Part shown: piece after piece, positions 6,217 through 9,786 of the stretch
How positions within the stretch are numbered: position 1 is the stretch's first letter
How the letters are laid out: every line of letters begins with the position of its first letter
Assembly: GCA_001701105.1 (NCBI GenBank)
Contig: DAAI01000014.1
Span: 30,864 to 40,649 of the forward strand
Length of the DNA stretch: 9,786 nt
DNA from: Bacteroidales bacterium GP1
GTDB lineage: Bacteria; Bacteroidota; Bacteroidia; Bacteroidales; Muribaculaceae
Reading direction: 5' to 3'
Notes under the pieces: model-generated
Told to the model about the DNA's origin: nothing
The model's input: the letters and a program-made list of their open reading frames with translations, nothing else
The model's database searches: none
Program-made: the position numbers and the translations under genes

Positions 6217-8934
6217 ATGGCAAAAAAAATCTATACATTCGGCAATGGTAAGGCCGAAGGAACAGCCGACATGAGAAACCTCCTTGGAGGTAAAGGTGCA
6301 AACCTGGCCGAAATGAACCTGCTCGGTATGCCGGTTCCCCCCGGTTTCACAATTACAACTGAAGTCTGCACTGAGTACACTCAGTTGGGCCGTGACGCCG
6401 TGATCGCCGATATCAAGGCCGACGTCGAAAAGGCCATAGCCCATGTAGAAGAACTCACGGGCAAAAAATTCAATGACCCCTCAAATCCGCTCCTCGTATC
6501 AGTCCGCTCAGGTGCACGCGCTTCAATGCCGGGCATGATGGACACAGTCTTAAACCTCGGTATGAATGATGCCACAGTGGCAACAATGGCAGAAAAAAGC
6601 GGAAATCCCCGCTTTGCTTGGGACAGCTACCGTCGTTTTGTCCAGATGTACGGCGATGTAGTTCTCGGCATGAAGCCCAAAAGCAAAACGGATATCGATC
6701 CATTCGAGGCTATAATGGATGAAGTAAAGGAAGCCAAGGGTATTAAGCTCGATACAGAACTCACTGTCGAAGACCTTCAGGAACTCGTTAAACGCTTTAA
6801 AAAAGCCGTTCTCGATTATACCGGAAAAGACTTTCCCGAATCTGCTTGGGATCAGCTTTGGGGTGGAATATGCGCCGTATTCGACAGCTGGATGAACGAG
6901 CGCGCTATCCTTTACCGTCGCATGAACCAGATTCCCGAAGAATGGGGCACCGCTGTTAATGTGCAGGCTATGGTTTACGGCAACATGGGCAATAATTCCG
7001 CTACCGGAGTGGCCTTCAGCCGCGATGCCGCAACTGGTGAAAACATCTTCAATGGAGAATACCTGATTAATGCACAGGGTGAAGATGTTGTGGCCGGTGT
7101 CCGTACCCCGCAGCAAATCACTATTGAAGGTTCTCGCCGCTGGGCCGACCTGCAAGGAATCTCAGAGGAAGAACGTAAAGAAAAATACCCCTCGCTCGAA
7201 GAATCAATGCCCGACTGCGCCGCAGAATTAATATCAATAGCCCATAAACTCGAGGATTATTTCCGCGATATGCAGGACATGGAATTCACCATTCAGGATG
7301 GCAAGCTGTGGATGCTCCAGACTCGTAACGGTAAGCGCACCGGCGCCGCCATGGTACGCATAGCAATGGATCTCCTCCGTGAGAACATGATAGATGAAAA
7401 GACTGCCCTTCTCAGAATGGAACCCCAGAAACTCGATGAGCTCCTCCACCCCGTATTCTCAAAAGAAGCCCTCAAGAAAGCAGTCGTAGTAGCCAAAGGA
7501 CTCCCCGCTTCCCCGGGTGCAGCCGCCGGTCAGATCGTATTCCAAGCAGACGACGCCGAGGCTTGGGCTGAAAAAGGCAATAAAGTAATTCTGGTCCGCA
7601 TCGAGACGAGCCCTGAAGACCTCCGTGGTATGGCAGTAGCTCAGGGTATCCTTACAATGCGTGGCGGTATGACTTCACACGCTGCCGTTGTGGCACGCGG
7701 TATGGGTAAATGCTGTGTATCAGGTGCCGGTGACATCCTCGTGGACTACAAGGAGAAAACCCTCACCATGGATGGCAAAGTATTCAAAGAAGGCGACTGG
7801 ATTTCGCTTAATGGCTCAACAGGCGACGTCTACGAAGGAAAGGTAGAGACCACCGAACCGGAACTCGACGGCGACTTTGGTGCAATTATGGATCTTGCTG
7901 AAAAATTCACCAAGACATTTGTACGCTGCAACGCCGATACTCCACGTGACGCCGCTACTGGCCGTCGGTTCGGAGCAAAAGGAATCGGACTCTGCCGCAC
8001 AGAGCACATGTTCTTTGAAGGAGACCGTATCAAGGCCGTACGCGAGATGATTCTTGCTTCAGATGAAGAAGGTCGTCGCGCCGCCCTCGCCAAACTACTC
8101 CCCATGCAGCGAATGGACTTTGAAGGAATATTCAAAGCCATGGATGGATATGGCGTTACAATCCGTTTGCTCGATCCTCCATTGCATGAGTTCGTACCTC
8201 ACGAGACAGCCAATCAGCAAGAGCTGGCAGATGAGATGGGTCTCACACTCCAAGAAGTAAAATCGAAGGTTGAGGAACTTTCAGAATTCAACCCCATGCT
8301 CGGTCATCGTGGATGTCGTCTGGGCATCACCTATCCCGAGATTACCGAGATGCAGGCCCGCGCCATAATCGAAGCCGCCCTCATATGCCAGGAACAAGGA
8401 ATCAAGGTATATCCCGAAATCATGGTTCCATTGGTAGGTACACTCAAAGAGATTCAGCATCAGGCCAACGTGATAAACGTTACAGCAGCAAAAGTATTCG
8501 ATGAAAGAGGACAGAGCATACCTTACAAGGTAGGAACAATGATAGAAATTCCTCGTGCATGCCTCACTGCCGACAAGATTGCAGAAGTGGCCGACTTCTT
8601 CTCATTCGGAACCAACGACCTCACGCAGATGACCTTCGGATACTCTCGTGACGATGCTCCCAAATTCCTGAAATATTACAAAGAAAAAGGAATCATCAAA
8701 GTAGATCCATTCGAAGTACTCGATCAGGAAGGTGTTGGCCAGCTCGTAGAAATGGGTGTTAAGAAAGGACGCTCAGTTAAGCCTGACCTGAAAGTAGGTA
8801 TCTGTGGCGAACACGGAGGAGAACCCTCATCGGTTAAATTCTGTGCGAAACTAGGCATGAATTACGTTAGCTGTTCACCCTTCCGTGTGCCCATAGCCCG
8901 CGTAGCCGCGGCGCAGGCAGCGATAGAGGACTAA
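6217..8934 (+). CDS. ppdK: Pyruvate, phosphate dikinase
   Basis: A cytosolic enzyme that reversibly converts pyruvate + ATP + Pi to PEP + AMP + PPi, linking glycolysis and gluconeogenesis; in anaerobic Bacteroidales it can run in either direction depending on PPi. Length (905 aa) is normal. Order of domains: N-terminal ATP-grasp domain with GGKGANLAEM (24-33), VRSGARASMPGMMDTVLNLG (96-115) and the ATP-site segment LWMLQTRNGKRT (364-375); the swivelling phosphohistidine domain with GGMTSHAAVVARG, catalytic H488 and the neighbouring T486 that is the regulatory threonine in plant enzymes; and the C-terminal PEP/pyruvate barrel with GLCRTEHMFF (591-600), LGHRGCRLG (695-703), metal ligand E777 (GTMIEIPRA), SFGTNDLTQ with D801, and catalytic C863 in CGEHGGEP. 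Everything needed for activity is present. Codons favour CGT/CGC for arginine. It appears to be a single-gene transcript, with its own promoter and the hairpin at 8959-9001 downstream. Confidence 0.98.
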   Translation: MAKKIYTFGNGKAEGTADMRNLLGGKGANLAEMNLLGMPVPPGFTITTEVCTEYTQLGRDAVIADIKADVEKAIAHVEELTGKKFNDPSNPLLVSVRSGARASMPGMMDTVLNLGMNDATVATMAEKSGNPRFAWDSYRRFVQMYGDVVLGMKPKSKTDIDPFEAIMDEVKEAKGIKLDTELTVEDLQELVKRFKKAVLDYTGKDFPESAWDQLWGGICAVFDSWMNERAILYRRMNQIPEEWGTAVNVQAMVYGNMGNNSATGVAFSRDAATGENIFNGEYLINAQGEDVVAGVRTPQQITIEGSRRWADLQGISEEERKEKYPSLEESMPDCAAELISIAHKLEDYFRDMQDMEFTIQDGKLWMLQTRNGKRTGAAMVRIAMDLLRENMIDEKTALLRMEPQKLDELLHPVFSKEALKKAVVVAKGLPASPGAAAGQIVFQADDAEAWAEKGNKVILVRIETSPEDLRGMAVAQGILTMRGGMTSHAAVVARGMGKCCVSGAGDILVDYKEKTLTMDGKVFKEGDWISLNGSTGDVYEGKVETTEPELDGDFGAIMDLAEKFTKTFVRCNADTPRDAATGRRFGAKGIGLCRTEHMFFEGDRIKAVREMILASDEEGRRAALAKLLPMQRMDFEGIFKAMDGYGVTIRLLDPPLHEFVPHETANQQELADEMGLTLQEVKSKVEELSEFNPMLGHRGCRLGITYPEITEMQARAIIEAALICQEQGIKVYPEIMVPLVGTLKEIQHQANVINVTAAKVFDERGQSIPYKVGTMIEIPRACLTADKIAEVADFFSFGTNDLTQMTFGYSRDDAPKFLKYYKEKGIIKVDPFEVLDQEGVGQLVEMGVKKGRSVKPDLKVGICGEHGGEPSSVKFCAKLGMNYVSCSPFRVPIARVAAAQAAIED

Positions 8935-8958
8935 ACGATAGTTCTAAGTCATAAAGAC

Positions 8959-9001
8959 GTTAGGCTGTAACACTCCGATAAAAAGGAGGTTACAGCCTAA
9001 C
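8959..9001 (+). terminator. Strong hairpin after ppdK, probable terminator
   Basis: GTTAGGCTGTAAC (8959-8971) pairs perfectly with GTTACAGCCTAAC (8989-9001), and inside it CTCC (8973-8976) pairs with GGAG (8985-8988) past a one-base bulge, leaving an 8-base loop. That is 17 pairs in all, starting 24 bases after the ppdK stop. The stem is not followed by a U-tract (CTGTTCTTAGG follows), so it is not a classical intrinsic terminator; it may still end or protect the ppdK message. A weaker outer pairing of CTAAG (8944-8948) with CTTAG (9006-9010) is possible. Confidence 0.6.
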
Positions 9002-9060
9002 CTGTTCTTAGGGGGTTCGTTCACTTGGATACAGAAATCGAGCCAAATAAACGGGATTTG

Positions 9061-9124
9061 CATACACCATAGCATACTCCTAATAAATACTCCGCATACA
9101 CTAAACATACACTTCTACATACAC
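9061..9124 (+). repeat. Helically phased CATACAC repeats upstream of the integrase
   Basis: Four exact CATACAC copies start at 9061, 9095, 9106 and 9118. Degenerate copies CATACTC (9073) and AATACTC (9086) fill the gap; both of these extend to the shared ATACTCC. Start-to-start distances are 12, 13, 9, 11 and 12 bases, close to one turn of DNA, so all copies would face the same side of the helix. The array ends 18 bases before the integrase ATG. Such arrays are typical of arm-type binding sites for tyrosine recombinases, or of operators for a regulator of the integrase gene. What binds it is inference. Confidence 0.7.
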
Positions 9125-9142
9125 CTCAAAAATCTGATGTAA

Positions 9143-9786
9143 ATGGCTACATTAAAACCAGTTGTGAGAAAACAACGAGCAGACGGGTTCTATGCGGTGT
9201 ATATTCGCATCGTCCATCGGAGCCGAATGGGCTATATCAAGACCGATAAGGTCATAAGCCCCAAAAACATTACTGCAAAGGGTGATTTTAATGACCCTGT
9301 AGTTAATGAGTATTGCAGCAGAATGATTCTCAAATATTCTGACATGTTGAACCGAAAAGACCTTTCTGCTTATTCGGTTTCAGAAGTCATTGAATACTTG
9401 ACGAGGGACAGTTCTGTAGAAAGCTTTAGCGACTATGCAAGACTTTACATAGACCGAATGAAAAGAAGTGGTCACGAAAGGAATGCAAGAGATTATAAGT
9501 ACTCACTTAATCATCTTGAAAGATATTTGGGTACTAATCAGGTCTTATTCGCGCATCTTTCCTCTACTGTACTTAAGAAATGGATAGAAACGTTGTCTAA
9601 AACAAACAGAGCGAAAGAGAAATATCCTATTTGCATTCGACAAATATTCAAGGCCGCCATTCTTGAACTCAATGATGAAGAAAAAGGGATCATCAGAATC
9701 AAGTATAATCCATGGCTGAAAGTGAAGATTCCGAAAGCTGACAAAGCTCCTCAACGTGCAATCAGTGCTGAAGCCTGTCGAGAGTT
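9143..9786 (+). CDS. Tyrosine recombinase/integrase, N-terminal part (cut by window edge)
   Basis: An open frame from ATG at 9143 runs to the window end, 214 codons without a stop. Residues 1-50 (ADGFYAVYIRIVH...GYIKTDKVISPKNI) look like the beta-stranded arm-DNA-binding domain of Bacteroidetes integrases. Residues about 92-190 (SFSDYARLYIDRMKRSGHERNARDYKYSLNHLERYLG...LKKWIETL...PICIRQIFKAAI) form the helical SAM-like core-binding domain, and NPWLKVKIPKADKAPQRAISAEACRE is the usual linker to the catalytic domain. The catalytic R-H-R-Y residues lie beyond the window, so activity cannot be judged. Of 19 arginine codons 8 are AGA and 6 are CGA, unlike neighbouring ppdK, which uses mainly CGT/CGC; this supports transfer. 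No consensus promoter was found; the CATACAC array sits just upstream. It is probably the integrase of an integrative conjugative element, prophage or genomic island. Confidence 0.88.
   Translation, partial: MATLKPVVRKQRADGFYAVYIRIVHRSRMGYIKTDKVISPKNITAKGDFNDPVVNEYCSRMILKYSDMLNRKDLSAYSVSEVIEYLTRDSSVESFSDYARLYIDRMKRSGHERNARDYKYSLNHLERYLGTNQVLFAHLSSTVLKKWIETLSKTNRAKEKYPICIRQIFKAAILELNDEEKGIIRIKYNPWLKVKIPKADKAPQRAISAEACRE

Larger units (their letters stand above)
9002..9786. mobile_element. Left end of a probable integrated genetic element
   Basis: After the ppdK hairpin the sequence changes character: a non-coding stretch (9002-9142) with iterated repeats, then an inward-reading tyrosine recombinase with different codon use. 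An integrase gene at the edge, reading into the element, is a common arrangement for integrative elements and genomic islands. The exact junction is not visible. It should lie somewhere between 8935 and about 9060, and no tRNA is seen as a target. The other end, and so the direct-repeat att site, is outside the window. Confidence 0.45.

Noticed and set aside
6550..7155. 201-codon minus-strand frame inside ppdK
   Set aside because: Antisense to the ATP-grasp domain of a fully intact ppdK; no recognisable domain.
9061..9124. CRISPR array or coding tandem repeat
   Set aside because: The repeat unit is only 7 bases with 2-6 base gaps, far too short for CRISPR, and the stretch has no open frame.
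8935..9142. tRNA or tmRNA gene as the integrase target
   Set aside because: No cloverleaf arms or T-loop sequence (GGTTCGAATCC type) can be made out; the GGGGGTTCG at 9011-9019 lacks the matching 3' arm.

Overview
The window looks like a piece of a Bacteroidales chromosome (Bacteroidota), probably a gut lineage such as Muribaculaceae or Bacteroides relatives. The grounds are promoter-like elements of the TAnnTTTG type, no Shine-Dalgarno sequences in front of most genes, and the protein families present (a ~495-residue glutamine synthetase, an AMP/PPi-type pyruvate phosphate dikinase, and a Bacteroidetes-style tyrosine recombinase). The genus is a guess. Most of the window is ordinary housekeeping DNA. 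The right-hand end appears to enter an integrated mobile element.

Layout. Minus strand: a secreted DUF3108-like protein cut by the left edge (<1-716) and thioredoxin trxA (822-1118), with an intrinsic terminator between them (749-782). Plus strand: glutamine synthetase (1305-2792), followed after 10 bases by a small ThiF/MoeB-like E1 enzyme (2803-3519), likely one operon. Minus strand: an rlmD-mscS operon (5993 down to 3505) with 8 bases between the genes. The mscS 3' end overlaps the E1 gene tail-to-tail by 15 bases. Plus strand: ppdK (6217-8934), preceded by a structured leader of about 160 bases and followed by a strong hairpin (8959-9001). From about 9002 onward there is a short AT-rich stretch with helically spaced CATACAC repeats (9061-9124), then the start of a tyrosine recombinase (9143->9786) that runs off the right edge.

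The genes are functionally mixed: redox (trxA), nitrogen assimilation (GS), an E1-like adenylating enzyme of unknown partner, mechanosensation (mscS), 23S rRNA methylation (rlmD), and PEP/pyruvate interconversion (ppdK). Two divergent intergenic regions (1119-1304 and 5994-6216) carry recognisable promoters for both directions. In the first, the predicted transcripts overlap in antisense.

The items most worth a second look are the phased repeat array in front of the integrase (probable arm-type integrase sites or operator at an element boundary) and the GS plus zinc-less E1 gene pair. No clearly new multi-gene system is visible within the window. If one exists, the likeliest place is inside the mobile element beyond position 9786.
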